DNA of 49,887 nucleotides from Sulfurihydrogenibium sp. (GCF_028276765.1 NZ_JAPYVU010000006.1:1-49887); one strand, 5' to 3'; counted from the stretch's first letter, positions 41,535 to 49,806 are shown. Made by a program: numbers and translations. Notes: generated by a model not told the origin, from the letters alone.

Positions 41535-42083
41535 GAATTTAGTAGAATTACTACAGGTAGCATCATCAGAAGAAAAAGCAGAGGAATTTTTAAGAGAATG
41601 GAGTGTTAGAAAAGACAGTATTCTTAAAGATTTAAAAACTCCATTCTCTAAATTTATATTGGCTGTAAAACTATTCATCCTTGAAGCTGCTGCTCATAAA
41701 GCACATAAAGAGCTTGATTTAGCTTACAATACTACGCACAAAATCTACATAAAACTTAGACAGTGTATATACAAATTTGTCTCAAAAGATGAGCAGCTTT
41801 TATCAGGAGAAGTAGAAATGGATGAAAGCTATTTTGGAGGAAAAAGGAAAGGCTATAGAGGAAGAGGAGCAAAGAATAAAATTTCTGTGTTTAGAATTCT
41901 TGAAAGAAATGGAAAAGTCAAAGTTGAGATAGTAAAGGATGTATCTGCTGAAAGAGGCTACTAAAATTTCATGGTGTAAGTAAGGATAATTTTATTTACT
42001 ATCTAAAAGAGCTTGAATTTAGGTATAACCTTAGGGATAATATTGATGATAGTTTGTATAAATGTTTAGGTGGAATAAATTGA
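41533..42083 (+). pseudogene. IS1595-family transposase with an internal out-of-frame deletion
   Basis: The first part (41533-41964, 143 codons) reads 'LVELLQVASSEEKAEEFLRE', a helix-rich N-terminus, and the DDE-domain start VEMDESYFGGKRKGYRGRG, typical of ISXO2/IS1595 transposases. After DVSAE the frame breaks. From 41952 a different frame gives KRLLKFHGVSKDNFIYYLKE then LEFRYNLRDNIDD, the usual C-terminus, stopping at 42081-42083. The stretch between, which should hold the second catalytic Asp and the final Glu/Asn, is gone (about 70 codons by comparison with intact members as I remember them). No ribosome-binding site precedes the ATG. Not functional. Confidence 0.8.
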
Positions 42084-42135
42084 TGAATTACCTAAAATAA
42101 AAACGTTAAATATTTTTAATTAACACAAAACACAC

Positions 42136-42280
42136 AGCTTGAGTGAGAAACTGTTAATTTTCATAGAATTTTAATAAGGAGTTCCTTAACTTTATTTGCT
42201 GGATGACAATGAGAATAAAAATCTATCAATTTGAAGCCGGTAAAAATCTCATACTTTTATTGAATTTCTAATTCTGCTTG
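42136..42280. repeat. Class A MITE-like repeat upstream of the sigma-54 operon
   Basis: A diverged copy: left end AGCTTGAGTGAGAAACTGTT, right end CTCATACTTTTATTGAATTT then CTAATT. Inner arms are worn (CTGGATGAC; GAAGCCGGTAAAAATCTC). It lies 30-130 bases upstream of the four TGCAACA boxes and in the same relation to the next gene as the other copies. Confidence 0.6.
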
Positions 42281-42314
42281 CATCATTCAAAATAATCTGC
42301 ACCTATCAACCTAT

Positions 42315-42363
42315 TGCAACATACTATGCAACATTTTTAAAGCATGCAACAGTTTTTGCAACA
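42315..42363 (+). promoter_or_regulatory. Four TGCAACA boxes, probable enhancer for the sigma-54 activator
   Basis: TGCAACA occurs at 42315-42321, 42327-42333, 42345-42351 and 42357-42363. The offsets are 12, 18 and 12 bases, so two pairs with the same internal spacing are set 30 bases apart, close to whole helical turns. They lie 56-120 bases upstream of a sigma-54-type promoter, the usual range for activator sites. The likely binder is the product of 43593-45191; that link is inference. Confidence 0.6.
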
Positions 42364-42418
42364 TCTTAGTCAAGGCTTATTTCATAATTAATATCATTTT
42401 ATCAAATACTTAATGTGA

Positions 42419-42435
42419 TTGGCATGAAAATTTCT
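42419..42435 (+). promoter_or_regulatory. Sigma-54-type promoter of the DUF2173 operon
   Basis: TTGGCATGAAAATTTCT fits the -24/-12 pattern (TGGCAYG, 4 bases, TTGCW) with one departure: TTTC in place of TTGC. The gap between the GG and the final C is right. It is 38 bases before the ATG at 42473, which has AGGAGG upstream. Confidence 0.6.
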
Positions 42436-42472
42436 ATATATAATTTTGAATATTTTTTAGGAGGTGTTAGTT

Positions 42473-42814
42473 ATGGCAATTTTATCAAAGTTGCACGAGT
42501 TAATGTCGTTGCCTGGAGCAGTTGCAGCAGGAGAATTTTCTGAAGATGGAAGACTTTTGTCCTACACTGGGGACATTTCAGAAAAGGCTGCAGAAATAGC
42601 TGCATTGATGGCTGCAGCTAACAGAGCTATGGGAAACATGCAAGCTAAAGGTTGGAGCGCGTATACAGGTAAAGAAGGATTTTATCCTGTTCAAGGTTTT
42701 GCAGTAGCGGGTGGAAAATATGCTGCATGCATCATGGGAAATGTCGGAGTTTTTGTTGAGCTTTCAAAAGCTGACTTTGACAAAACTTTTGAAGTTTTAA
42801 GCAAGTACGTTTAA
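42473..42814 (+). CDS. DUF2173 / roadblock-like protein, copy 1
   Basis: 113 residues from the ATG preceded by TAGGAGGTG. A small cytoplasmic alpha/beta protein with 'MSLPGAVAAGEFSEDGRLLS', 'AAANRAMGNMQAKG' and 'KYAACIMGNVGVFVE'. It matches the DUF2173 family as I recall it, whose fold is compared to roadblock/LC7 and profilin-like domains and which is known mainly from chemolithoautotrophs. No catalytic residues are evident. It is the first gene behind the sigma-54-type promoter, with a near neighbour paralogue 16 bases downstream. The function is unknown. A strong ribosome-binding site and the leading position suggest high expression. Confidence 0.75.
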   Translation: MAILSKLHELMSLPGAVAAGEFSEDGRLLSYTGDISEKAAEIAALMAAANRAMGNMQAKGWSAYTGKEGFYPVQGFAVAGGKYAACIMGNVGVFVELSKADFDKTFEVLSKYV

Positions 42815-42830
42815 TTAGGAGGTGGGTAAA

Positions 42831-43157
42831 ATGGCAGACCTAAAAAATTTAATGTCAATCAAAGGTGTTTTTGCAGCAGGCGAATTTAATCCAGATGGCA
42901 CACTTGTAGCTTACGAAGGAGATATAACTGAAGAAGAGGCAGCAATGGCAGCTGCAATGTGTGCAGCAAACAACGCAATGGCAAAAATGCAAACAGACGG
43001 ATACACTGCATTTTCTGGCCAAGAATGGACTCCATTACATGGCTGGGCATTGACAGGTCCTAAATATTCAGTTTGTGTTGCAGGTAATGTTGGTGTATTC
43101 GTTAAAAACGATGAAGTTTCATTTAAGGAAGTTTTTAAAGCCCTTCTTTCTAAGTAA
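42831..43157 (+). CDS. DUF2173 / roadblock-like protein, copy 2
   Basis: 108 residues from an ATG with AGGAGGTGG upstream. It is a clear tandem paralogue of the preceding protein: MSIKGVFAAGEFNPDGTLVA, 'YEGDITEEEAAMAAAMCAAN', 'NAMAKMQTDGYTAFSGQEW' and 'KYSVCVAGNVGVFVKNDEVS' align along the full length. The pair could form a heterodimer, as roadblock-fold proteins often do; that is inference. It is followed by a GC-rich hairpin (43171-43189) before the next gene. It contains three Cys, two in the region around Met-Cys-Ala-Ala-Asn and Val-Cys-Val. Confidence 0.75.
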   Translation: MADLKNLMSIKGVFAAGEFNPDGTLVAYEGDITEEEAAMAAAMCAANNAMAKMQTDGYTAFSGQEWTPLHGWALTGPKYSVCVAGNVGVFVKNDEVSFKEVFKALLSK

Positions 43158-43170
43158 TTAATTAACCCAT

Positions 43171-43189
43171 GCCGGGAGTTTCTCCCGGC
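43171..43189 (+). terminator. GC-rich hairpin between the DUF2173 pair and downstream genes
   Basis: GCCGGGAG (43171-43178), a TTT loop, then CTCCCGGC (43182-43189): eight perfect GC-rich pairs in an AT-rich genome. No T-run follows (TAAAAAATC), so it is not a textbook intrinsic terminator. It may block 3' decay or partly attenuate, leaving more message for the first two genes than for the last two. Confidence 0.5.
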
Positions 43190-43212
43190 TAAAAAATCAA
43201 AGGAGTAGAAAA

Positions 43213-43593
43213 ATGGCAAAATTCTTATCTGAAGAATGGATACAATTATACAAAGATGAATGGAATAAAAATGATAAGCTTGTTAATGATTTGAAAGGGT
43301 TTACTGCGTCTATAAAGTATTTTATAGAAGGAAAGGAAGATGAAGCTGTTGAGCTTATAGTTGAAAATGGAGTTGCAAAATCTGCCGGAAAAGCTGATAA
43401 TAAAAAATATGATTTTGAGATGTGGGCAACATACGATAACTGGAAAATTTTAGCCAAAGGTGAAATGGGACCAAAGGCTGCAATGCTTACTAAAAAATTA
43501 AAATTTAAAGGCTCTATGATTACAGCCATGAAATACATGGGACCTTTTGAAGAAAGCTTAAGAATGATGGGTAGAGTTCCTACAGAGTGGTGA
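43213..43593 (+). CDS. SCP2-like (sterol carrier-type) protein
   Basis: 126 residues with AAAGGAGTAG upstream. The pattern of an N-terminal helix, a beta sheet and C-terminal helices, with 'GVAKSAGKADNKKYDFEMWA', 'YDNWKILAKGEMGPKAAMLT' and 'KKLKFKGSMITAMKYMGPFE', matches bacterial SCP2 domain proteins, which bind hydrophobic ligands in a tunnel. No signal peptide, so cytoplasmic. It lies between the DUF2173 pair and the sigma-54 activator, whose ATG overlaps its stop. A lipid or hydrophobic-substrate link for this operon is possible. Ligand unknown. Confidence 0.75.
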   Translation: MAKFLSEEWIQLYKDEWNKNDKLVNDLKGFTASIKYFIEGKEDEAVELIVENGVAKSAGKADNKKYDFEMWATYDNWKILAKGEMGPKAAMLTKKLKFKGSMITAMKYMGPFEESLRMMGRVPTEW

Positions 43594-45191
43594 TGATGGA
43601 TTTAGACCTGCTTGATAATTTATCAACTGGTGTAATATTTGTTGATAAAAATAAAGAAATAAAATACGTAAACAAAACTGCAAAAGATATTTTGAATATA
43701 AAAGAAGGTCAGTCTTGTAAAAACTTAAAAGTGTTTGATATCTGTGAAAAATGTCCAATAGATTATTATAATAAACATTCAACATTCCCAGAATTTGAAG
43801 ATTTTAATATAACTTTAAGCTGCTGTTCTAAAAAAGTTTGTTACAGTTTTAAACCTGTTTTTGAAAATGGAGAGTTTGTTGGAATAATTGAAGAGATTAG
43901 AGATTCAACAAAAGTTAATCAGTATATAGAAATCATAAAAAGAGAAAAAGAATTTAGTCATTTAATCTTAGATTCTGTAATTGACGCTATTATCGTTGTT
44001 GATAATCAAGGGAAAATAATAAATTACAATCAAAACGCAAAAAATCTACTATGCAGAGAAGTAGATATTAAAGGAATGGATTTAAGTTTGCTTATAAAAA
44101 AGGATTTAAAAGAGCTTCCTTCTTCAAGAGAAGACATTGTCATTGAAACACCTGCATACGGTAAGATAAAAGTTTCAGCTATATTTACAAGGTTAAAAAG
44201 TGGCGAGGGGAGCATATTCTCATTTTATGTCGTTCCAGACTGTATGCTGTCGCAAGAAGCTGCAAGTAATAAATCCAGACTTATCACTAAAAGTAGTTTA
44301 ATGACATATGTTTTAGATATTGCTAAAACTGTTGCCGATACAACCGCAAACGTTCTATTGGAAGGAGAATCCGGAACCGGTAAAAATGTTCTTGCGAAAT
44401 ATATTCACAATCAGTCTTCAAGAAGAGATAAGCCTTTTGTAAAGATAAACTGTGCTGCAATACCTGATAATCTATTAGAAAGTGAACTTTTTGGGTACGT
44501 TAAAGGTGCTTTTACAGGTGCAGTAAAGGACAAGCCTGGAAAAGTAGAGCTTGCTGATGGTGGGACTTTATTTTTAGATGAAATAGGAGAGTTGCCTATA
44601 TATTTACAATCAAAACTTTTACATCTAATTCAAGATAAAGAATTTGAAAGACTTGGAGACACAAAAACAAGAAAGGTTGATGTTAGAATCATTGCTGCAA
44701 CGAACAAAGACCTAAGCCAGCTTGTGAAGGAAGGTAAATTTAGAGAAGATCTGTATTACAGGCTGAAAGTAATTTCAATAAAAGTTCCAGCACTAAGAGA
44801 AAGAAAGGAAGATATTCCGTTTTTGATAAATTACTTCATAGATTTATATTCAAAGCAGTACAATAAACATATAAAAGGTATATCTCCGGAAGCAGTAAGG
44901 CTACTTCTTGATTATGACTATCCGGGTAATATCAGAGAGTTAGAAAATATCATAGAACGGGCTGTAATTTTAGCAAAAGGGAAGCTTATAGAAGTTTCAG
45001 AACTTCCGGATGAGGTAGTATACAATACGAAGATTTTAACGCAAAATAATCTTGATGAAGAGATTGATGAAAAACAAAAAATATTAAGAGTATTAGAAAG
45101 TGTAAACTGGAATAAAAGTAAAGCTGCAAAAATTTTAAATATAGATAGGGTTACTTTATGGAGAAAATTAAAAAAGTACGGGTTAGTATAA
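43593..45191 (+). CDS. PAS-domain sigma-54-dependent activator
   Basis: 532 residues from the ATG that overlaps the SCP2 stop (TGATG); a GTG two codons earlier is possible. Residues about 1-110 form a PAS domain with six Cys (42, 51, 54, 77, 78, 83), including CxxC and CC-x4-C, suited to a metal, haem or redox sensor. A second PAS lies at about 118-220. The AAA+ domain has GESGTGKN (Walker A, about 258-265), GAFTGA (about 305-310, sigma-54 contact), [10 protein letters not shown] (Walker B) and [20 protein letters not shown]. The C-terminal helix-turn-helix is Fis-like ([20 protein letters not shown]). There is no receiver domain. It probably activates its own operon. Confidence 0.92.
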   Translation: MMDLDLLDNLSTGVIFVDKNKEIKYVNKTAKDILNIKEGQSCKNLKVFDICEKCPIDYYNKHSTFPEFEDFNITLSCCSKKVCYSFKPVFENGEFVGIIEEIRDSTKVNQYIEIIKREKEFSHLILDSVIDAIIVVDNQGKIINYNQNAKNLLCREVDIKGMDLSLLIKKDLKELPSSREDIVIETPAYGKIKVSAIFTRLKSGEGSIFSFYVVPDCMLSQEAASNKSRLITKSSLMTYVLDIAKTVADTTANVLLEGESGTGKNVLAKYIHNQSSRRDKPFVKINCAAIPDNLLESELFGYVKGAFTGAVKDKPGKVELADGGTLFLDEIGELPIYLQSKLLHLIQDKEFERLGDTKTRKVDVRIIAATNKDLSQLVKEGKFREDLYYRLKVISIKVPALRERKEDIPFLINYFIDLYSKQYNKHIKGISPEAVRLLLDYDYPGNIRELENIIERAVILAKGKLIEVSELPDEVVYNTKILTQNNLDEEIDEKQKILRVLESVNWNKSKAAKILNIDRVTLWRKLKKYGLV

Positions 45192-46316
45192 TCAAATTTT
45201 AACTTTTACAGTTTTATTTTCATAGTTTCTAAAAACTATATAATCCTCATTTTTTTCAATTATGTAATTTGGAAGGACGGGAACTTTACCAAATCCACCT
45301 AAAAGGTCAACGGCAAAGGTTGGTATTCCAAGTCCTGACAATCTTCCTCTTAAATATTCCATGATTTCTAAACCAACTTCTAACGGAGTTCTAAAATGAT
45401 ACACTCCTTTTGTTGGGTCGCATTGAAAAAGATAGTATGGTTTTATTTTTGCTTTAAGTAAATCTCTCATAAGATTTTCTATTGTTTCTTTACTATCGTT
45501 GATTCCTTTTAGTAAAACGGTTTGATTTAAAACAGGTGTTCCTGTTGATAGAATGTTTTTTACAGCTTTCTTTGTTTCTGATGTTATTTCATTTGGATGG
45601 TTAAAATGTGTAATAAGCCAAACTTTATCGTATTTTTCAAATAGTTGTAATAGTTTTTCATCGTAGAATCTATAAGGATTTACAACAAGCTCTCTGCTTC
45701 CTATTCTTATAATATCAATATGTGATATCTCATAAAGATTTTTGAGAATATATTCTATCTTTTTATTTGGGAGGGTTAGGGGGTCACCGCCAGATATCAA
45801 GACTTCTTTTATAGATTTATTATTTCTTATGTATTCAAACATGGCATCATATTCTTCTTTTGTCCTTGCTCTTTCATCTTCTAAGAACATTCTTTTTCTC
45901 ATACAGTGTCTGCAGTAAACACTACAAAAGTTTGTAGCTCTAAATAAAACTCTGTCAGGGTATCTATGGGTTAAACCGGGTACAGGAGATTTAACATCTT
46001 CTAAAAATGGGTCTAAAAAGGCTCCTTCTTGATATTTTTCATCTATTTCTTTTATGTCCGGTAGAATTTGCTTTAATATTGGGTCGTTCTCATCCTTTGG
46101 ATTGATAAGCGATATATAATAAGGAGTGGTTCCAAAATGAAATATTTGTGATATTTTCAAGAAATCTTCTTCATTTTTAATCGGTATGATTTGTTTTAAC
46201 TCATTTAATGAAGTAATTCTATTGGCTATTTGCCACTTCCAGTCTTGCCACTGCTCCTTTGAGATATTTTTATAAAGATGTATCTTTTGCCAGAAATTTT
46301 CTTCTAAATTTTGCAA
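45192..46316 (-). CDS. KamA-family radical SAM aminomutase (lysine 2,3-aminomutase-like)
   Basis: 374 residues. The radical SAM cluster motif CSVYCRHC gives Cys131, Cys135 and Cys138; SGGDPLTLP follows, and the PLP lysine sits in GGFGKVPVLPNY (about Lys344), so both cofactors are supported. Length lies between EpmB (about 340) and clostridial KamA (about 416). Plausible roles are making beta-lysine for EF-P modification or as a solute; I cannot tell which from sequence. The start is a TTG with GGAG upstream. Its stop abuts the convergent activator gene with no gap. Confidence 0.88.
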   Translation of the reverse strand: MQNLEENFWQKIHLYKNISKEQWQDWKWQIANRITSLNELKQIIPIKNEEDFLKISQIFHFGTTPYYISLINPKDENDPILKQILPDIKEIDEKYQEGAFLDPFLEDVKSPVPGLTHRYPDRVLFRATNFCSVYCRHCMRKRMFLEDERARTKEEYDAMFEYIRNNKSIKEVLISGGDPLTLPNKKIEYILKNLYEISHIDIIRIGSRELVVNPYRFYDEKLLQLFEKYDKVWLITHFNHPNEITSETKKAVKNILSTGTPVLNQTVLLKGINDSKETIENLMRDLLKAKIKPYYLFQCDPTKGVYHFRTPLEVGLEIMEYLRGRLSGLGIPTFAVDLLGGFGKVPVLPNYIIEKNEDYIVFRNYENKTVKVKI

Positions 46317-46389
46317 CTTTACTCCGTTTTAAGAGGTATTTGTAAAAAGTTTATTTTATCATGATTAGATAACAGAGTGTATAGCCTTA

Positions 46390-46454
46390 GGAGACTGTTA
46401 CAACATAACGCTCAGATGACGGAAATGTAAGCCTACAAGAATTTTGGAACACTC
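46390..46454. repeat. Short class B repeat inside the IS scar
   Basis: Ends are GGAGACTGTTACAACATAAC and GAATTTTGGAACACTCC, with a worn arm CGCTCAGATGACGGAAATG between. It is only about 65 bp, with most of one inner arm lost. It abuts the IS256-type remnant. Confidence 0.6.
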
Positions 46455-46458
46455 CTGT

Positions 46459-46629
46459 AATCTTTGTTGACTCTTTTGTAGGGGTCAGGTAGTATTTGTG
46501 GTCTAAACCTACCCTTTCCATCTCTTGGGACATTTATGTTAAGGTTGTTATACCGTTTGGGAAAAGTTCTTTTACTAATTTCTCGGTAGAGCTGTCTAAT
46601 ATTTTTTCAAAGTATTCTTTCTTATCCAT
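46459..46629 (-). pseudogene. IS256-family transposase remnant (N-terminal)
   Basis: From an ATG at 46627-46629 with AAGGAGGAAT upstream: MDKKEYFEKILDSSTEKLVK, then ELFPNGITTLT and a stop. In another frame follows INVPRDGKGRFRPQILPDPY then KRVNKDYR. 'NVPRDRxGxFxPxxxP' is a hallmark of IS256 transposase N-termini. Frameshifted, and the rest of the gene is absent. Confidence 0.65.
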
Positions 46630-46682
46630 TATCATTCCTCCTTATAATTTTATTAGACATAACATTATTTTAACTTCCTAAG

Positions 46683-46982
46683 AGTGTAAAAGATATATCG
46701 AGTTTTATAGGAATTAATCCAAGTCCATATGAAAGTGCAGCATGTGTAAAGAAAAGTGGCAAGATAAAGAAAATGGGAAATCCATATGCAAGAAAGATAC
46801 TATACATGGCAGCATTATCAGCAATAAGGTTTAACAAATACTGTAGAGAATTATACGAAAGATTAGTAAGTAAAGGTAAAGCTAAAAAATTAGCATTAGT
46901 GGCTGTAGCACATAAGTTACTAAGGCAGGCATATGGTGTATTAAAGAATAGAAAACCATTTGATGAAAATTTTTGTACTTGA
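46683..46982 (+). pseudogene. IS110-family transposase remnant (C-terminal)
   Basis: An open frame of about 100 codons without a proper start gives FIGINPSPYESAACVKKSGK, 'IKKMGNPYARKILYMAALSA' and 'GKAKKLALVAVAHKLLRQAY' then GVLKNRKPFD. This is the conserved C-terminal transposase domain of IS110/IS116/IS902 elements. The N-terminal DEDD catalytic half is missing. Confidence 0.75.
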
Positions 46983-46991
46983 CATTTAACA

Positions 46992-47121
46992 TAGAACATT
47001 CTGAAGTCGGCGAAGAATCTCATATTTTTCTTTTCAAGTCAAAAAATCAAAAAAGAGATACTTGGACTTAGTCCTCAGGACAACACGAAAAGGTAAGCTT
47101 ACGAGAATTTTGGAACACTCT
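46992..47121. repeat. Class B repeat at the right side of the IS scar
   Basis: The left end is lost (it begins near ACATTCTGAAGTCGGCGAAG). The middle TTTTTCTTTTCAAGTCAAAA is the class B type, followed by CTTGGACTTAGTCCTCAGGA and the right end GAGAATTTTGGAACACTC. Together with 46390-46454 it brackets the IS256/IS110 debris. 47122-47149 holds nothing further. Confidence 0.65.
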
Positions 47122-47149
47122 TCATTAATCTTTGCAATTTATTATTGTT

Positions 47150-47893
47150 TTAAAATCCATTTTCTAATAAATTCCAAACGTAATCAGTATATTTTTTTTC
47201 CTTAGGATTTTCATAGATAATTAAAGGTGCTTCTACAATTTCTCCGCCTTCTTTTGCGTTCTTTGATGCTTCTACTAAAAAATGAGTAGCTTTTTCATTG
47301 ATTGATGGATGAATAAATCTATAACGTTTTGGCTGAATATTATATTTTTTTAAAAGCGATACGGTTTCTGAAAATCTTTCTGTAATGTTTATTAGATAAA
47401 GCTTTCCTTTATTTTTAATAAGATACCAGCTTCCATGGATAAAATCTTCCAGCTTAGCTAAAGCTTCGCTTCTTGCTATCTTTTCTTGAATATTTTTATA
47501 ATTACCCTCTTTAAAATACGGTGGATTAATTACTACATAATCAAAATACTGATGAGTATAAATCTTTTTTACATCTTTAACATTTCCAAGTGCTACTTGA
47601 ACATTAACGTTGTTAGCTTGAAAATTTCTTTTGGCAATATCAAATAAATCTTCCTGAACTTCTAAAGCATAAAGTTTAAGATTTTTATATTTAAGACTAA
47701 TTAGAATTGGTATGATACCGCTTCCCGTTCCTATGTCTATGATTTTTCCGGATGATTTTATGTTTAAAAAATCAACAAGAAGAAGGCTATCAATATTAAA
47801 CCTATAGCCTTCCTTTTTTTGAATAATTCTTATCTTTCCTCTAATAAAAGGTGAGATATCTTCATCTTCTTTTATTAGAATTTCTTGATTCAC
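47150..47893 (-). CDS. TrmN6-like tRNA1(Val) (adenine-N6)-methyltransferase
   Basis: 247-residue SAM-dependent methyltransferase. Motif I is [18 protein letters not shown] (about 54-71), and the amino-methyltransferase motif NPPYF is at about 124-128. The N-terminal phrase '[20 protein letters not shown]' is typical of YfiC/TrmN6 proteins, which methylate A37 of tRNA1(Val). The same fold and motif occur in related rRNA and protein methylases, so the substrate is likely but not proven. It starts at a GTG that overlaps the typA stop (GTGA), so it is coupled to typA. Confidence 0.85.
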   Translation of the reverse strand: MNQEILIKEDEDISPFIRGKIRIIQKKEGYRFNIDSLLLVDFLNIKSSGKIIDIGTGSGIIPILISLKYKNLKLYALEVQEDLFDIAKRNFQANNVNVQVALGNVKDVKKIYTHQYFDYVVINPPYFKEGNYKNIQEKIARSEALAKLEDFIHGSWYLIKNKGKLYLINITERFSETVSLLKKYNIQPKRYRFIHPSINEKATHFLVEASKNAKEGGEIVEAPLIIYENPKEKKYTDYVWNLLENGF

Positions 47894-49716
47894 TTTCTTT
47901 TGTTTGCTTCTAAAATTTTCTTTCTTATTCTTATAGCATCCGGCGTTACTTCTATAAGCTCATCTTCATTAATCCATTCCATGGCTCTTTCAAAGTCCAT
48001 CTTTTTAGCAGGGATGATTTTAATGTTTTCATCAGAGCCAGAAGCTCTCATGTTAGTTAATTTCTTTTCTCTTGTTACGTTTACATCAAGGTCATTATCT
48101 CTACTGTGTTCTCCTACAATCATGCCTTCGTAAACTTCTGTGCCTGGGTCTATAAAGAAAACTCCTCTATCTTGTAATCCAAAGATTGCGTATGGTGTTG
48201 CTACACCTTTTCTATCAGCTATTAATGCTCCGTTTTGTCTTGTTTTAATCTCTCCCTGCCATTCTTCCCAGCCTTCAAAGATTGTATTGATTAATCCTTC
48301 ACCTCTTGTATCTGTTTTAAACTCTGACCTGTATCCAATCAGTCCTCTTGATGGAACGATAAATTCAAGCCTTACCCTTCCAAATCCATGATTGATCATA
48401 TTTATCATTTTGCCTTTTCTTGAACCAAGCTTTTGCGTAACTGTTCCTACGTACTCTTCTGGAATATCTATTAAAACCCTTTCTACCGGCTCTAATTTTT
48501 TACCATTTTCTTCTTTTACTATAACTTCCGGTTTTGATACTTGAAACTCATAACCTTCCCTTCTCATCATTTCAGCCAATATAGATAGCTGTAATTCTCC
48601 TCTACCCATTACTAAGAATGAGTCTGGATTTTCTGTGTCAGATACTCTTATAGCAACATTAGTTAATGTCTCTTTGTACAATCTATCTCTCAAATGTCTT
48701 GATGTTAAAAATTTTCCGCTTCTTCCTGCAAATGGAGAATCGTTTACTGAGAATACCATTGATATTGTAGGCTCTTCTACTGTTATTGGAGGAAGTCCTA
48801 CAGGATTTTCAGCGTCAGCTATAGTTTCTCCGATGGTTATATCTTCAAGTCCTGCTATTGCTACTATATCTCCTGCTTTTGCTTCTTTTGTCTCTACTCT
48901 TTTAAGTCCTTCGTAAGTATATAATGCTCTTACAGTTCCTTTAATGATTGTTCCATCTTTTTTTACCACTGACACTTGTTGATTCACTTTTACAGAACCG
49001 TTAAAAATTCTTCCAATTGCCAACCTTCCGACAAAGTTGTCATAATCTAAGGATGTAATCAAAAATTGTAATCCCATGTCCGGGTCATAAGATGGTGCCG
49101 GTATATACTCTATGATTTTATCAAACAATGGTTTTAAATCTTTTGAACCATCTTCAAGGTTTTCTTTTGCGATTCCGTCTCTTGCTATTGTGTAAAGAAT
49201 TGGAAATTCAAGCTGCTCTTCTGTTGCGTCTAAATCTATAAATAAATCATAAACTTCATTTATCACTTCTTGAATTCTTGCATCTGGTCTATCTATTTTG
49301 TTTATAACAACGATAGGTGTTAAATTAGATTCTAACGCTTTTCTTAAAACAAATCTTGTCTGTGGAAGTGGTCCTTCTGATGCATCAACAAGAAGTATTA
49401 CACCATCAACCATTTTTAATGTTCTTTCTACCTCTCCGCCAAAATCAGCGTGTCCTGGAGTATCAACGATGTTGATTTTATAGTTTTTATATCTTATAGC
49501 TGTATTTTTTGTCATAATTGTGATGCCACGCTCTCTTTCTAAGTCAATATTATCCATAACTCTTTCTGCTACTTCTTCATTTTCTCTAAAAGTACCACTT
49601 TGTTTAAGCAGTGCGTCTACAAGCGTTGTTTTTCCATGGTCTACGTGGGCAATGATAGCAATATTCCTAATATCTTCCCTAACTGCTTTTGGTGCTTTTT
49701 TATCTTCTAATAACAT
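47890..49716 (-). CDS. typA: Ribosome-associated GTPase TypA/BipA
   Basis: 608-residue translational GTPase involved in ribosome assembly and stress adaptation. G1 is AHVDHGKTT (about 24-32), followed by the effector region [14 protein letters not shown]3 [14 protein letters not shown] and G4 NKIDRPDAR. Domains II, III and V follow, with the BipA-specific C-terminal domain carrying '[20 protein letters not shown]' and '[20 protein letters not shown]'. An AAGGAG site precedes the ATG. A TATAAT (minus strand, about 49753-49758) with TTGAAT 18 bases upstream inside a repeat end could be its promoter. Confidence 0.97.
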   Translation of the reverse strand: MLLEDKKAPKAVREDIRNIAIIAHVDHGKTTLVDALLKQSGTFRENEEVAERVMDNIDLERERGITIMTKNTAIRYKNYKINIVDTPGHADFGGEVERTLKMVDGVILLVDASEGPLPQTRFVLRKALESNLTPIVVINKIDRPDARIQEVINEVYDLFIDLDATEEQLEFPILYTIARDGIAKENLEDGSKDLKPLFDKIIEYIPAPSYDPDMGLQFLITSLDYDNFVGRLAIGRIFNGSVKVNQQVSVVKKDGTIIKGTVRALYTYEGLKRVETKEAKAGDIVAIAGLEDITIGETIADAENPVGLPPITVEEPTISMVFSVNDSPFAGRSGKFLTSRHLRDRLYKETLTNVAIRVSDTENPDSFLVMGRGELQLSILAEMMRREGYEFQVSKPEVIVKEENGKKLEPVERVLIDIPEEYVGTVTQKLGSRKGKMINMINHGFGRVRLEFIVPSRGLIGYRSEFKTDTRGEGLINTIFEGWEEWQGEIKTRQNGALIADRKGVATPYAIFGLQDRGVFFIDPGTEVYEGMIVGEHSRDNDLDVNVTREKKLTNMRASGSDENIKIIPAKKMDFERAMEWINEDELIEVTPDAIRIRKKILEANKRK

Positions 49717-49752
49717 TTTTTCTCCTTGTGAAATTTAAAAATAAAACTTATA

Positions 49753-49782
49753 ATTATATCATACTTTGGGTGAGAAATTCAA
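49753..49782 (-). promoter_or_regulatory. Possible typA promoter using a repeat end
   Basis: On the minus strand, TTGAAT (about 49777-49782) lies in the class A repeat end (GTTTTATTTATATTTGAATT) and TATAAT (about 49753-49758) lies just outside it, with an 18-base spacer. The predicted start leaves a leader of about 30 bases before typA. Confidence 0.4.
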
Positions 49783-49800
49783 ATATAAATAAAACATCTA
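49765..49800. repeat. Partial class A repeat end upstream of typA
   Basis: TACTTTGGGTGAGAAATTCA then AATATAAATAAAAC matches the gene-proximal end of other class A copies. It is cut off by the putative IS start at about 49801. Confidence 0.55.
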
Positions 49801-49806
49801 AAAAAA

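Noticed and set aside
42315-42363. Short array of TGCAACA repeats as a possible CRISPR
   Set aside because: Units are 7 bases with 5-11 base gaps; far too short for repeats and spacers. An activator site fits better.
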